Part shown: positions 51,685-60,520 of the stretch, piece after piece
Layout: each line of letters begins with the position of its first letter
How positions within the stretch are numbered: position 1 is the stretch's first letter
Source: Minisyncoccota bacterium
Lineage (GTDB): Bacteria; Patescibacteria; Microgenomatia; UBA1400; PJMF01
Reading direction: 5' to 3'
Length of the DNA: 64,000 nucleotides
NCBI GenBank assembly: GCA_012515515.1
Contig: JAAYYE010000009.1
Location: 42,563 to 106,562 of the forward strand
Translations under genes and position numbers: made by a program
The notes under the pieces: model-generated
The model's input: only the letters and a program-made list of their open reading frames with translations
Databases searched by the model: none
Told to the model about the DNA's origin: nothing

Positions 51685-53484
51685 TTATAAACGCTCTAAA
51701 GTGTCAATGCCGAGGATATTTAGGCCTTTTTTAATGACTAAAGCTAGCTCTTCGACCAATTTAAGCCGAAAATCACGCCTTAGAAGGGCTAGTTCTCCAG
51801 AGGAGTCTTGTAAAATTTGATATTTATTGTAAAAACTGCCAAATTGACTGGCCAAAGTATATAAATAGTTACAAAGTAGTGCAGGATTTAATTCTTGCTG
51901 AGCTTGTTTAATGATTTTTTGAAAATTCGCTAGCTGTTGAATAAGTTCTTTTTCTAATGTTTCTAAGTTTAAATCTGGATGAGATTGATGATCGATGCTC
52001 AGTTCGCGCTTCAGCTCAATTCCTTGTTCCTCAGCTTTGCGCAAAATGCTTTTTGCCCGAGCATAAGCGTAAAGCATGTAGGGGCCAGAATTGCCTTGTA
52101 AATTTAAGACCTCTGCCCAATCAAAAGTGATGTGGAGCTGGCTGTTGCGTTTAAGGTCGTTCCATTTGAGAGCCGCAATGCTCAACACTTTGGCTGTTTC
52201 GGGATCGCCACTTAATTCTTCGGCTTTGGCTTGAGCTTTATCCAAAACTTCATTGAGCCAAATACTTTGACCTTTGCGGGTAGACATTTTGCCATCTGCA
52301 AAACGATAAAGACCGTGTTTGAGATGAATTCTTTCGCCAGCTTTGTACCAACCTAGCATTTCTTCTGCTTTAAATAATTGTTGAAAATACAAACTTTGTT
52401 CGCTGCCAACTTCATTGATAATAACTGGGGCTTCATTATTTTCACCACGATAACGAACTTGGCTCAAACGCCATTTATCAGCCGCAAGATCACGAGTGGC
52501 GTATAAAGTAGCACCGTCGGCTTTTTCAATCATCAGTGGGGGATACTGATCATCGGGGAAAAAGATTAATTTTGCTCCATTCTCGCCTGCTCTAACAAAT
52601 TCTTGTTCACTTAATTCGGCGATCAGTTGTTGCAAATCTTTTTCGAAATAGGCTTCGCTAAAACCCTGGCCATTATTTTCAGTAAATTTTACTCCAAGGC
52701 GCTGGTAAATTTTATTAAATTCGACAAGCGACCAATTAATACAAGCTTGCCACAAGCGGCGAGCCTCGCTGTCGCCTGCCTCCAATTTTTTGAACCACAG
52801 TCGAGCTTCGTCATTCAGGCTCTCATCTTCTTCTGCTTCTTGGTGAAACTTAACATAGAGTTTGACTAGTTCGGCTACTGGATTGTCGCTTTTAGCGATT
52901 GCTTCTTCATTACCCCATTTTTTAATTGCCACAATCTGTTTACCAAATTGCGTTCCCCAATCGCCCAAATGATTATCGCGAAAAACTTCATAGCCAACTG
53001 CTTCATAGAGATTGGCCACGGCATCACCAATAATTGTTGAGCGCAAATGACCAATGCCAAATGGCTTAGCAATATTTGGTGAAGAGTATTCAACGATCAC
53101 TTTTTGCGATGGTCGTTCTGTTGATAAATAATTAGCCTCGTTTTTGGGCAAATTATTGGGCGGGTTATTGGGCAAATTATTAAAAATTTCCCAAAAAACA
53201 GCATCGCTTAAATAAAAATTAATAAAAGCTGGTTTAGCAACTCTGGCCTCAATGTCTTGATTTTGTTGATTAAAATTGTCTGCAATTATTTTAGCCAACT
53301 CTTCAGGATTTTGAAAATCTTCACTCACTAAATGATGTTTATTCATGGCAATGCTAGAGCTTAAATCCCCAAAATTGTTCAGCTTGGGTTTTTCCACTAA
53401 AATATCATCGGCTGACATTAATTGGCTCAGCTGCTCAGGCAAACTAAGATAAATCGCTTTTTGTAATTTTTGCTCAATGTTCAT
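51685..53484 (-). CDS. argS: Arginyl-tRNA synthetase
   Basis: 599 residues. N-terminal Add-1 domain (1-95), class I catalytic core with SSPNIAKPFGIGHLRST (HIGH motif GIGH at 143-146) and NHLGDWGTQFGKQI, the KMSKS-like ADGKMSTRKG, and a C-terminal DALR anticodon-binding domain. It charges tRNA-Arg. Between Add-1 and the core it has an Asn/Pro-rich insertion encoded by a 12-bp tandem repeat. Monocistronic, with its own promoter. Confidence 0.95.
   Translation of the reverse strand: MNIEQKLQKAIYLSLPEQLSQLMSADDILVEKPKLNNFGDLSSSIAMNKHHLVSEDFQNPEELAKIIADNFNQQNQDIEARVAKPAFINFYLSDAVFWEIFNNLPNNPPNNLPKNEANYLSTERPSQKVIVEYSSPNIAKPFGIGHLRSTIIGDAVANLYEAVGYEVFRDNHLGDWGTQFGKQIVAIKKWGNEEAIAKSDNPVAELVKLYVKFHQEAEEDESLNDEARLWFKKLEAGDSEARRLWQACINWSLVEFNKIYQRLGVKFTENNGQGFSEAYFEKDLQQLIAELSEQEFVRAGENGAKLIFFPDDQYPPLMIEKADGATLYATRDLAADKWRLSQVRYRGENNEAPVIINEVGSEQSLYFQQLFKAEEMLGWYKAGERIHLKHGLYRFADGKMSTRKGQSIWLNEVLDKAQAKAEELSGDPETAKVLSIAALKWNDLKRNSQLHITFDWAEVLNLQGNSGPYMLYAYARAKSILRKAEEQGIELKRELSIDHQSHPDLNLETLEKELIQQLANFQKIIKQAQQELNPALLCNYLYTLASQFGSFYNKYQILQDSSGELALLRRDFRLKLVEELALVIKKGLNILGIDTLERL
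53146..53181 (-). repeat. Three 12-bp tandem repeats inside argS
   Basis: On the plus strand GGGCAAATTATT, GGGCGGGTTATT, GGGCAAATTATT follow each other without gaps. They encode NNLP/NNPP/NNLP at about residues 102-113 and keep the frame, so copy number could change without destroying the enzyme. Confidence 0.8.
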
Positions 53485-53491
53485 AGTCTTT

Positions 53492-53497
53492 ATTATA
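53492..53497 (-). promoter_or_regulatory. -10 element of argS, leaderless-type spacing
   Basis: Consensus TATAAT on the minus strand ends 7 bases before the argS ATG at 53484. No Shine-Dalgarno is present. Confidence 0.5.
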
Positions 53498-53506
53498 AGC
53501 GATTAA

Positions 53507-55951
53507 CTAATCTTTTGGTAAATAAATGCGAAAACGCTCACTTCCGTCACTACCATAAATAGTGTGATCAGCTTTGTAATGTAACATCTCGTCATCTTTA
53601 GCAGCTACAACAATGGTTTTTTCACGATTTAAATCCTGAAAATCAATGTTTTCATTAAATTCGTAAATGGCTAAGCTTCCACCTTGATAAGCAATTGGAT
53701 TAATTTGATTACCAAACAAAACGTAGAGATAAGCGTGTTGATAATCATTGCTAAATAAAATTTTATCAATGCCTTGCTGGTCAATCGTCTTTAAATAATC
53801 TACCGTTTCTAAATAGCCCTCGTTAAAAGCATCGCTAGTCATTTTCTGATAATTTAGATAATAATTACGCTGATAAACAAAAGTAAATATTAAATAGGCA
53901 ATAATAATCGGATATTTAAGTCCCCAACGATGATCTTGAAAAAAATGTCTAAGCCGATCATAAGCTAAGACTTCCAAAAAAATCCAAGCCGGCAATGCTA
54001 AAAGAGCCCGATTGCTATGATAAGCCTGATCACCAATAATTGCTGGTAAATTACCAATAACTAACCAAGCTATTATTAATAGTAAAAGTTTTTTGCTTTT
54101 TTGCTCAAAGCGAACTTGGGGTGAAAACAAACTTAAAATATAAGTAATAATTAATGCCAAAGCTGGATAGCTTAAAACACCAAAACGCCCATCTCCATGA
54201 CGCAATTGTCCATTAAGCTCTCCTTTGGCTAAGAAATTCCAGGAAAAATAGGAGAGAGCATTCTGCGCAATAATTTTTATTTTTTCTATGATGCTGATGT
54301 CTTTAAATAAAATGCTTGATCCTGCTCTAGTTAATCCTTGACCATAAACAGCATCGTAAGCTAGAGGACTAAGAAAAAATAAGGCCAGCACGACTGCTGC
54401 CAGCAAATGCTTCCAATTAATTTTCTTTTTTCGCTGCTCAAATAAAAAAACGATAATAAACAATAATGGAGTGGTAATTTTACTACTGTGATAAGCGTAA
54501 AGGGTCGAGCAAGCAAGAATTGTCGAAAGCAGTAAATGAGAAAAGCGTTGCTGTCGGAAATATTTATAAAAAAAGTAAAGTGCCCAAATCAATAGACTCA
54601 GGGCTATGCCAGCTTCAAAACCCAGACGACTATAATGAATATGCCAAGGAGATAGCGCCATAAAAAAAGTGGCCCACAGCGCAAGTTTCTGATCCATTTT
54701 ATTTTGTATTAATAATTCTTTAGCCAAAAAATAAAGGCCTAGAAGTGCCAATAAACTAAAAATAGCAAAGGGTAGACGCACTGCCCACAAATTTAAACCA
54801 AAGAGGGCAGTGCTAAAAGCATTTAAATAGATCGCTAAAGGGGCTTTGTAATCACCAAATGAACGAAAAGAAATTGGTAAAAATTCTAGCCATTCATCGC
54901 GCCTGCTTTGCCAAATGGCAAAACCGTTATAACCAATAGCCGCTTCATCCACAGTCATTCCTTGGGGTACTCTCCCCAACTGATAAAAACGCAAAGCTCC
55001 AGCTAATAATAAAATTAATAATAAAATTAAAGAATTTTTAAATTTAGTTTTATTTTGTTTTTGGCGAAATTCCTTGACCAACCAATAGGGGCGCCACAAT
55101 AAATAAGCAATTGCTTGCCAAAAATCGGCATTTTTTCTCGTAAATTTTTTGGCATTTCGCCAGCTAACTCGATCAATTTCTTGCTGGCCAAAAACTGTTT
55201 GATTGGTACTTTCATGATGATGCTCAACAATTGCCTTGGCTTCAAAAATTACTTGCCAGGCTTTTTTCTTCGCTTGAAAGGATAAATCTACGTCCTCCCA
55301 ATATGCAGGTTGATAGCGCTGATCAAAGCCGCCAATTGCTAAAAATTTCTTGCGGTCAATTAAGCTACTACCACCACTTGCCCAAGCATTTGGCCCACTA
55401 GTAAAATTATCCGCTTTGCTGTGTTGAAAAATTCCTCTTTCAAACCACAATTTATTTTTGCCTGCCCAATCTTTTTCTTGACTGCCATTTTTTTCTAAAC
55501 AGCTGACGGCAAATACTTCTTGATCCTGAAAATGAGGGATTAAATATTGTAAAACGTCTGGATGCGGCGCTACATCGTTATTTAATAAAAAGACTAAGGG
55601 ATGTTTGGCTAAGCTAAAGCCAAAATTTACTGAAGCGCCAAAGCGCAAGTTTTTTTGATTAATCGCTAGAACAATGTCAATGCCTTGCCATTGACCCTGA
55701 TAGAAATTGGCTTGATTTTGCTTTTGCTCTTGCCGCTGGTCTTGATCTGGCTCTTGCTGTTTTAATTTAAATTTTTTAACAATAAAATTAAGCGTGGCAT
55801 TATCGTCTGGACTAGCATCGTCAACAATAATTAGTTGATCGCCAGCCTGCATAATGGCCAAAACTTTGTTTAAATGTTTAGCTAATAGGGCTTGACCCAT
55901 GTAGCTGGGTATTAAGACGCTGACTGCTGGTCTTTTATTTTCTTTTGGCAT
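53507..55951 (-). CDS. Fusion glycosyltransferase: N-terminal GT2 plus C-terminal GT39-like GT-C domain
   Basis: 814 residues. Residues 1-300 form a GT2 enzyme (VSVLIPSYMGQALLAKHLNK, IIVDDASPDDN, metal site LLNNDVAPHP, YWEDVDLSFQAKKK) interrupted at about 66-88 by a Gln/Asp-rich insertion. Residues about 310-814 are a PMT_2-like membrane enzyme with about 11 helices and catalytic-loop Asp-Glu in GRVPQGMTVDEAAIGYNG. The two active sites face opposite sides of the membrane, so the protein could make a lipid-linked sugar inside and use it outside. The reading frame is continuous. Confidence 0.85.
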   Translation of the reverse strand: MPKENKRPAVSVLIPSYMGQALLAKHLNKVLAIMQAGDQLIIVDDASPDDNATLNFIVKKFKLKQQEPDQDQRQEQKQNQANFYQGQWQGIDIVLAINQKNLRFGASVNFGFSLAKHPLVFLLNNDVAPHPDVLQYLIPHFQDQEVFAVSCLEKNGSQEKDWAGKNKLWFERGIFQHSKADNFTSGPNAWASGGSSLIDRKKFLAIGGFDQRYQPAYWEDVDLSFQAKKKAWQVIFEAKAIVEHHHESTNQTVFGQQEIDRVSWRNAKKFTRKNADFWQAIAYLLWRPYWLVKEFRQKQNKTKFKNSLILLLILLLAGALRFYQLGRVPQGMTVDEAAIGYNGFAIWQSRRDEWLEFLPISFRSFGDYKAPLAIYLNAFSTALFGLNLWAVRLPFAIFSLLALLGLYFLAKELLIQNKMDQKLALWATFFMALSPWHIHYSRLGFEAGIALSLLIWALYFFYKYFRQQRFSHLLLSTILACSTLYAYHSSKITTPLLFIIVFLFEQRKKKINWKHLLAAVVLALFFLSPLAYDAVYGQGLTRAGSSILFKDISIIEKIKIIAQNALSYFSWNFLAKGELNGQLRHGDGRFGVLSYPALALIITYILSLFSPQVRFEQKSKKLLLLIIAWLVIGNLPAIIGDQAYHSNRALLALPAWIFLEVLAYDRLRHFFQDHRWGLKYPIIIAYLIFTFVYQRNYYLNYQKMTSDAFNEGYLETVDYLKTIDQQGIDKILFSNDYQHAYLYVLFGNQINPIAYQGGSLAIYEFNENIDFQDLNREKTIVVAAKDDEMLHYKADHTIYGSDGSERFRIYLPKD

Positions 55952-55992
55952 TTTTATATTTTAAAAAATTGCTTGTGCATAATAAAAAACTG

Positions 55993-57108
55993 CTATACAT
56001 CAATCATTTTAAATAATAGTTGATTAAAACGCTCAGGAGCAAAAGTTTCGGCTCTATGGCGCATGGTTTCGGCAACTTTTGCTCGTTCGCGCTCATTTTT
56101 AATTAAGAATAGAGTTTTCTCAATGCACTCCTGATCAGTCTGCCATAAATAAGTGCTCAATTCATCTCCCAAAATTTCCTTATGTCCGCCTTTAGCAATT
56201 AAGATAGGCACGCAATATGCAGCCATGGCTTCGAGCGGTGCGATTCCAAAATGTTCGACCGCGCTTGGGGATTTACTTTCATCCAAACCATAGCCGGTGG
56301 CATGCCAATAAATACTAGCTTCTTCATACAATTTGACTAAATTGCGGCGATCTAATTGCTGATGGAAAACAACTGGTAAATTTTTGGCCAAATTTTGCAG
56401 ACTTTTAAAATAGGCCTCATCTTCAACTACTCCTGCCAAATGTAATTCCCAACCTAGCAATAATTTAGGATTAGTCTTAATTAATTCAGCAAAAAGCTTG
56501 ATGAGAACGTCTTGTCTTTTACTGTGTAATTGGCGAAAAAATCTACCAACATGTAAGATAATCTTTTTTTTGTGCTTGAGCGGATCAGCTTGCTTGGGAA
56601 ATTCTTCTAAGCTCACCAGCGGTTGATGAACCAGATCAATTTTTACTGGCCAAAATTTTTCTACATAATTTTTGGTGAAATAGGAATTGGTATTTTTTAG
56701 CTGATAATTTTTTAGTTTTAAACGCTCAATAATGGAGCGTTTATTTAAGGATAAAGGCACCTGAATGTGTAGAATGTTTTTTTTCGCCAGTGAAAAAAAG
56801 AGTGAACCATCGGTTAAATGATAAAGAACATCAAATTTTTTTGTCCACATTAATTTTTGCCAAAAACTAGCATCGGTGCCAAGTGGCGTAGCAATAATTT
56901 TTAGGCGCGCTAAATCATGAGCACAAAATTTCTGATATTTTTGTCGAATAATTGTGTTTTTTTCTTCAGTTAAAAAGTCTTGAGAGGGCAAAGCCAAAGA
57001 TACTTCATCTTTTCCTCGCTCCAATAAAGCACTAATACAATCTAATAAATATTTCTCTCCCCCACCAAAATGTTTGGGAAAATAAGGTGAATAGAAAACA
57101 ATTTTCAT
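55993..57108 (-). CDS. GT4 family glycosyltransferase
   Basis: 371 residues. N-terminus KIVFYSPYFPKHFGGGEKYL; donor domain IILHVGRFFRQLHSKRQDVL and an acceptable nucleotide-sugar motif SPSAVEHFGIAPLEAMAAY (EX7E). This subgroup resembles ALG11-like mannosyltransferases, which have the same HFGI..LEAM segment. Lies one base after the WaaE-like GT2. Confidence 0.87.
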   Translation of the reverse strand: MKIVFYSPYFPKHFGGGEKYLLDCISALLERGKDEVSLALPSQDFLTEEKNTIIRQKYQKFCAHDLARLKIIATPLGTDASFWQKLMWTKKFDVLYHLTDGSLFFSLAKKNILHIQVPLSLNKRSIIERLKLKNYQLKNTNSYFTKNYVEKFWPVKIDLVHQPLVSLEEFPKQADPLKHKKKIILHVGRFFRQLHSKRQDVLIKLFAELIKTNPKLLLGWELHLAGVVEDEAYFKSLQNLAKNLPVVFHQQLDRRNLVKLYEEASIYWHATGYGLDESKSPSAVEHFGIAPLEAMAAYCVPILIAKGGHKEILGDELSTYLWQTDQECIEKTLFLIKNERERAKVAETMRHRAETFAPERFNQLLFKMIDV

Positions 57109-57109
57109 T

Positions 57110-57946
57110 TTATAATTTTAGGGTTGAACCTTCTGTTTGCCACAGTTTTTTGACTTGCATTTCTTGTTTGTGATAGCGATCTTCTAAACTGGGCTTTTCT
57201 TGCAATTCCCAGACTTGAATGTAAACCAACATGCGATTTATTCCTTGAACTAAGGCTTCGATTAAACCAGCTAAACCATCCTTATATCCTTTAAATTTAA
57301 AAGCCCGTCGATAAAACTCCATAATGCCTTTGCGCAAAATGGTTAAAAAAGTCACTTTCTTCGTTTCTTTACTAGCTGCAATTAAACTTGCTTCTTTAAT
57401 TGTCCACTGAGCACTCTTAAATAAATTGTCCTTGGTAGAGCGATGGGTTAAATGAATTAATGGATAAGTTAATAAGCAAGGCTGCCCAGAATAAATAGGA
57501 CTTTCATGAATTTCTCCTTGCCAGCCCTTTAGATTATCACGATGAAAAACCCTTAGCACTCGATCATTTTGCCAATTACCATAAGCAAATTTTCGGCCAT
57601 AACAAATATTTTCTCTAATAATTTCCATCACCTGGCAGTCTTGTTTTTCTAAATGAACTAAAATTTCTTTGGCAAGAGCAGGTGTTACTCGCTCATCAGC
57701 GTCGATATAAAATAAATAATCAGTCGTCACACTTTCCAGCGCTTTTTCGCGAATTTTCGCAAAAGAATAGTGGTCAAAACCTATAACTCTAGCGCCGTAT
57801 GTGTCTGCAATTTGCGCTGTCTGATCGGTCGAGGCACAATCGATGAGTAATAATTCATCACACCAAGTCAACGTTTCCAAACAAGCTGGAAGCATTTTTT
57901 CTTCATTTTTAGCAATAATTACAGCTGTAAGTTTGGCTCTAGACAT
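57110..57946 (-). CDS. GT2 glycosyltransferase, WaaE/KdtX-like
   Basis: 278 residues. LTAVIIAKNEEKMLPACLET, ELLLIDCASTDQTAQIADTY, metal site YIDADERVTPAL, and RVFHRDNLKGWQGEIHESP with HLTHRST are the family landmarks. It resembles beta-1,4-glucosyltransferases of LPS cores, though the sugar is unknown. Overlaps the upstream GT2 by 8 bases. Confidence 0.87.
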   Translation of the reverse strand: MSRAKLTAVIIAKNEEKMLPACLETLTWCDELLLIDCASTDQTAQIADTYGARVIGFDHYSFAKIREKALESVTTDYLFYIDADERVTPALAKEILVHLEKQDCQVMEIIRENICYGRKFAYGNWQNDRVLRVFHRDNLKGWQGEIHESPIYSGQPCLLTYPLIHLTHRSTKDNLFKSAQWTIKEASLIAASKETKKVTFLTILRKGIMEFYRRAFKFKGYKDGLAGLIEALVQGINRMLVYIQVWELQEKPSLEDRYHKQEMQVKKLWQTEGSTLKL

Positions 57947-58862
57947 AAGTTTGCTTGCCTAAATTACTTTTAATTAAGTCTAAAACTGCTTTGCGTTCGG
58001 TAGGAGTGCCTTTAGTTAATAAATCAAATATTAAATGAAGGGCAGTTAATTTTCTTCTATTCCAACCGTGTTTTAAAGTTAATAATAAACGATTTCGAGT
58101 TTGATAATACTCCTGAAGCTGTGAGCCAGTGCCGCCAGTTGAACCAGAAATTTTATGATAAACACTGGCGCTGGGACAATAATAAACTTTTAGACCTGCG
58201 CGTCTGACACGCAAGCTATAGTCGACATCTTCATTGTAGAGAAAAAAGCGATTGTCCAAGGTGCCTACTCGCTCCACCACCTCGCGACTAATTAACATAC
58301 AGCAACCAGTGGCAAAATCGGTTTCACGCGCTTCTTCAAATTGGCCACGGTCAACTTCATCAACACCAATGTGGTAAGAAAATAAATTTGACCAATCGAT
58401 TTTGCCGCCAGCATACCAAATGATATGCCCGAGTTGTTCTGGGGAATAACTGTCAGCATGAAATTCATAGCCCTTTTGAAAATAAATTTTTGGCGAAATT
58501 AAGCCAATTTTCGGATCATTTTTAGCCATTAAATACAATTCTTTAAGGAAATCTTTGGTGACAGTGGCATCACTATTGAGCAATAAAAAAAAGTCGCTGT
58601 CATAGGCATTAGCCGCATGCTTAATGCCTAAATTATTACCACCAGTGAAACCTAAATTACTAGAACTAGTGATGAGTTCTAATCGAGGATTATTTTTTAG
58701 ATATTGTTTACTAAATTTTAGCGATTCTTTTGAACCATTATCAACCACAATAATTTTGTAATCAAAACCCCAAGTTTCAATATCAGCCAGCGAGCGCAAA
58801 CAAGCTTTTGTTTCATCTGGAGTATTATAGTTGACGATAATAATACTAATGTGATTTTTCAT
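57939..58862 (-). CDS. GT2 family glycosyltransferase (rhamnosyltransferase-like)
   Basis: 307 residues. ISIIIVNYNTPDETKACLRS, IIVVDNGSKES, SSNLGFTGGNNLGIKHA, metal site LLNSDATVTKDF, and ATGCCMLISREVVERVGTLD with FLYNEDVDYSLRVRRAG. These match WbbL/RfbF-type enzymes. Soluble. Two bases after the preceding gene's stop. Confidence 0.88.
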   Translation of the reverse strand: MKNHISIIIVNYNTPDETKACLRSLADIETWGFDYKIIVVDNGSKESLKFSKQYLKNNPRLELITSSSNLGFTGGNNLGIKHAANAYDSDFFLLLNSDATVTKDFLKELYLMAKNDPKIGLISPKIYFQKGYEFHADSYSPEQLGHIIWYAGGKIDWSNLFSYHIGVDEVDRGQFEEARETDFATGCCMLISREVVERVGTLDNRFFLYNEDVDYSLRVRRAGLKVYYCPSASVYHKISGSTGGTGSQLQEYYQTRNRLLLTLKHGWNRRKLTALHLIFDLLTKGTPTERKAVLDLIKSNLGKQTYV

Positions 58863-58864
58863 TT

Positions 58865-59764
58865 TTACCTGCCCAATTTATATTTAAGTGATAGGTAGAT
58901 TTTTCGCCAAGTCGGAGCATTACTTTTTTCTAAATCAAGAAGCCAATGTCTAAAGTCTTTTTCTTGTTGTTTGAGGATTTTGATCAGCTCTTTTTTCTCT
59001 AACCGTTCTTCGGTAAACCCCTGAGCCTGCCACTGTTTTAGCTTAATTAATAATTCATAATTAGCCTGTAAATAAGATAAGGCGATGCCATGCATGCCGT
59101 CTTGATAAGCTTTATTGAAAAAAAAGCGTCTGAAAAATTCGCCAGAAAAGGCCTCCATTAAGCCCTGACTAGTCACTTGACCATCACTTGGTCGCTCCTG
59201 AGCCTGTAAACTAGTATATTGTTGACTGCGATTCACAAATTCCTCTACATTAAGATAGTTATAATGAGTAATTGCCCAAGATGATTCAGCTGGCAAATAT
59301 TTGACTTGTCCCTTAACGTCTGGCTGGCGATGCACGCCAACTTGCCAACTAACCATGCCTTTTTTAAAGAATCGCGCCTGATAATCTGGCCACCAAGCAC
59401 TATGTTCAAGAGCTTTGTTGAAAATAATATTTTTTCTAGGCAAAAAATAAACATCAATGTCTGGCTTTTTTGCCAGTTCTGTAATTTTTTTAGCCAAAGA
59501 GTCTGGCACTTCTTCGTCTGCATCTAAAACTAATATCCACTCGCCTTTGGCTCGACTCATTGCCATATCTCGTGCTGGATCCGCATAACCAAAGTCCTTG
59601 GGAGTATCAAAAACTTTATCGGTAAATTTTTCGGCAATCTTTTTTGTCTGATCAGTGCTGTGCATATCAAAAACAATAATTTCGTCAACAAATTTTAGAG
59701 ACTTTAAAGCTCGAGCTATATTATTTTCTTCATTCTTCACCACCATCACTGCAGAGATTGACAT
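58865..59764 (-). CDS. GT2 glycosyltransferase, WaaE/KdtX-like
   Basis: 299 residues. SISAVMVVKNEENNIARALK, EIIVFDMHSTDQTKKIAEKF, metal site VLDADEEVPDSL, and YQARFFKKGMVSWQVGVHRQ. The C-terminal part contains FFRRFFFNKAYQDGMHGIAL, likely membrane-peripheral. It heads the operon running down to 53507 and has the best promoter in the window, divergent from a DPMS-like gene. Confidence 0.88.
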   Translation of the reverse strand: MSISAVMVVKNEENNIARALKSLKFVDEIIVFDMHSTDQTKKIAEKFTDKVFDTPKDFGYADPARDMAMSRAKGEWILVLDADEEVPDSLAKKITELAKKPDIDVYFLPRKNIIFNKALEHSAWWPDYQARFFKKGMVSWQVGVHRQPDVKGQVKYLPAESSWAITHYNYLNVEEFVNRSQQYTSLQAQERPSDGQVTSQGLMEAFSGEFFRRFFFNKAYQDGMHGIALSYLQANYELLIKLKQWQAQGFTEERLEKKELIKILKQQEKDFRHWLLDLEKSNAPTWRKIYLSLKYKLGR

Positions 59765-59770
59765 GAGTAT

Positions 59771-59799
59771 ATTATCGTCTATTATGGATATTGTGTCAA
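59771..59799 (-). promoter_or_regulatory. Near-consensus promoter of the 59.8-53.5 kb operon, leaderless spacing
   Basis: TTGACA (59799-59794) and GATAAT (59776-59771) are 17 bases apart; the -10 ends exactly 6 bases before the ATG at 59764, so the transcript should start on the A of ATG. Confidence 0.75.
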
Positions 59800-60518
59800 A
59801 AGTTAAACCACTCGAGTCATTAACGGTCTTTTTTCCTATTTATAATGAAGCTGAAAGTATTCCATTACTCATCGATTCTGCCAATAAAATTATTCCCAAG
59901 TTGGCCAAGGACTACGAGTTATTAATTATTGATGATGGGAGCAGTGATGCTAGCAAACAAATTGCAGAAGAATTGACTCAAGGCAATGCGAGATGGCGCA
60001 TCATTTCTCATCCCAAAAATCTTGGCTATGGTGAAGTACTAAAAACTGGCATAAAAGAAGCAAGTAAAGATTGGCTTTTTTTTACCGATGGCGATTTACA
60101 ATTTAATTTAGCAGAGTTGGGGGATTTTTTACCCTATACTTCTGATTATCAGGTTGTCATTGGTTACCGTAAAAATAGAGCTGAGGGTTGGAGACGGAGT
60201 TTTAATACGCGTTTATTTAAACTTTACATTGATTTATTATTTAGGCTTCATGTCAAAGACATTGACTGTGCTTTTAAACTGATAAAAACTGATTTATTAA
60301 AAAGTTTAACCCTAAATTCTGGTAGTGCCTTTACCAGCAGCGAAATTCTTTATCGTCTAAAAAAGAAAAAAATTAAATTTAAAGAATTGCCAGTTAATCA
60401 TTATCCCCGCCGCTATGGACAGCCAACGGGTGCCAATTTGCAAGTGATTATTAAAGCTTGCTATGAGGCTCTTATTACCTATCTATCAATTAAATTTAAA
60501 CGCAATTCTACAAATTAA
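59784..60518 (+). CDS. GT2 glycosyltransferase, polyprenyl-phosphate sugar synthase-like (DPM1-like)
   Basis: 244 residues from the ATG at 59784; ATG at 59763 is possible but overlaps the divergent start, and a longer frame to 59655 runs antisense through another gene. SLTVFFPIYNEAESIPLLID, IIDDGSSDASKQIAEEL, NLGYGEVLKTGIKEA, metal site FFTDGDLQFNL. No membrane helices. Likely loads polyprenyl phosphate for the GT-C protein encoded next. TATATT or TATTAT (59768-59775) may be its -10. Confidence 0.85.
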   Translation: MDIVSKVKPLESLTVFFPIYNEAESIPLLIDSANKIIPKLAKDYELLIIDDGSSDASKQIAEELTQGNARWRIISHPKNLGYGEVLKTGIKEASKDWLFFTDGDLQFNLAELGDFLPYTSDYQVVIGYRKNRAEGWRRSFNTRLFKLYIDLLFRLHVKDIDCAFKLIKTDLLKSLTLNSGSAFTSSEILYRLKKKKIKFKELPVNHYPRRYGQPTGANLQVIIKACYEALITYLSIKFKRNSTN

Positions 60519-60520
60519 TA

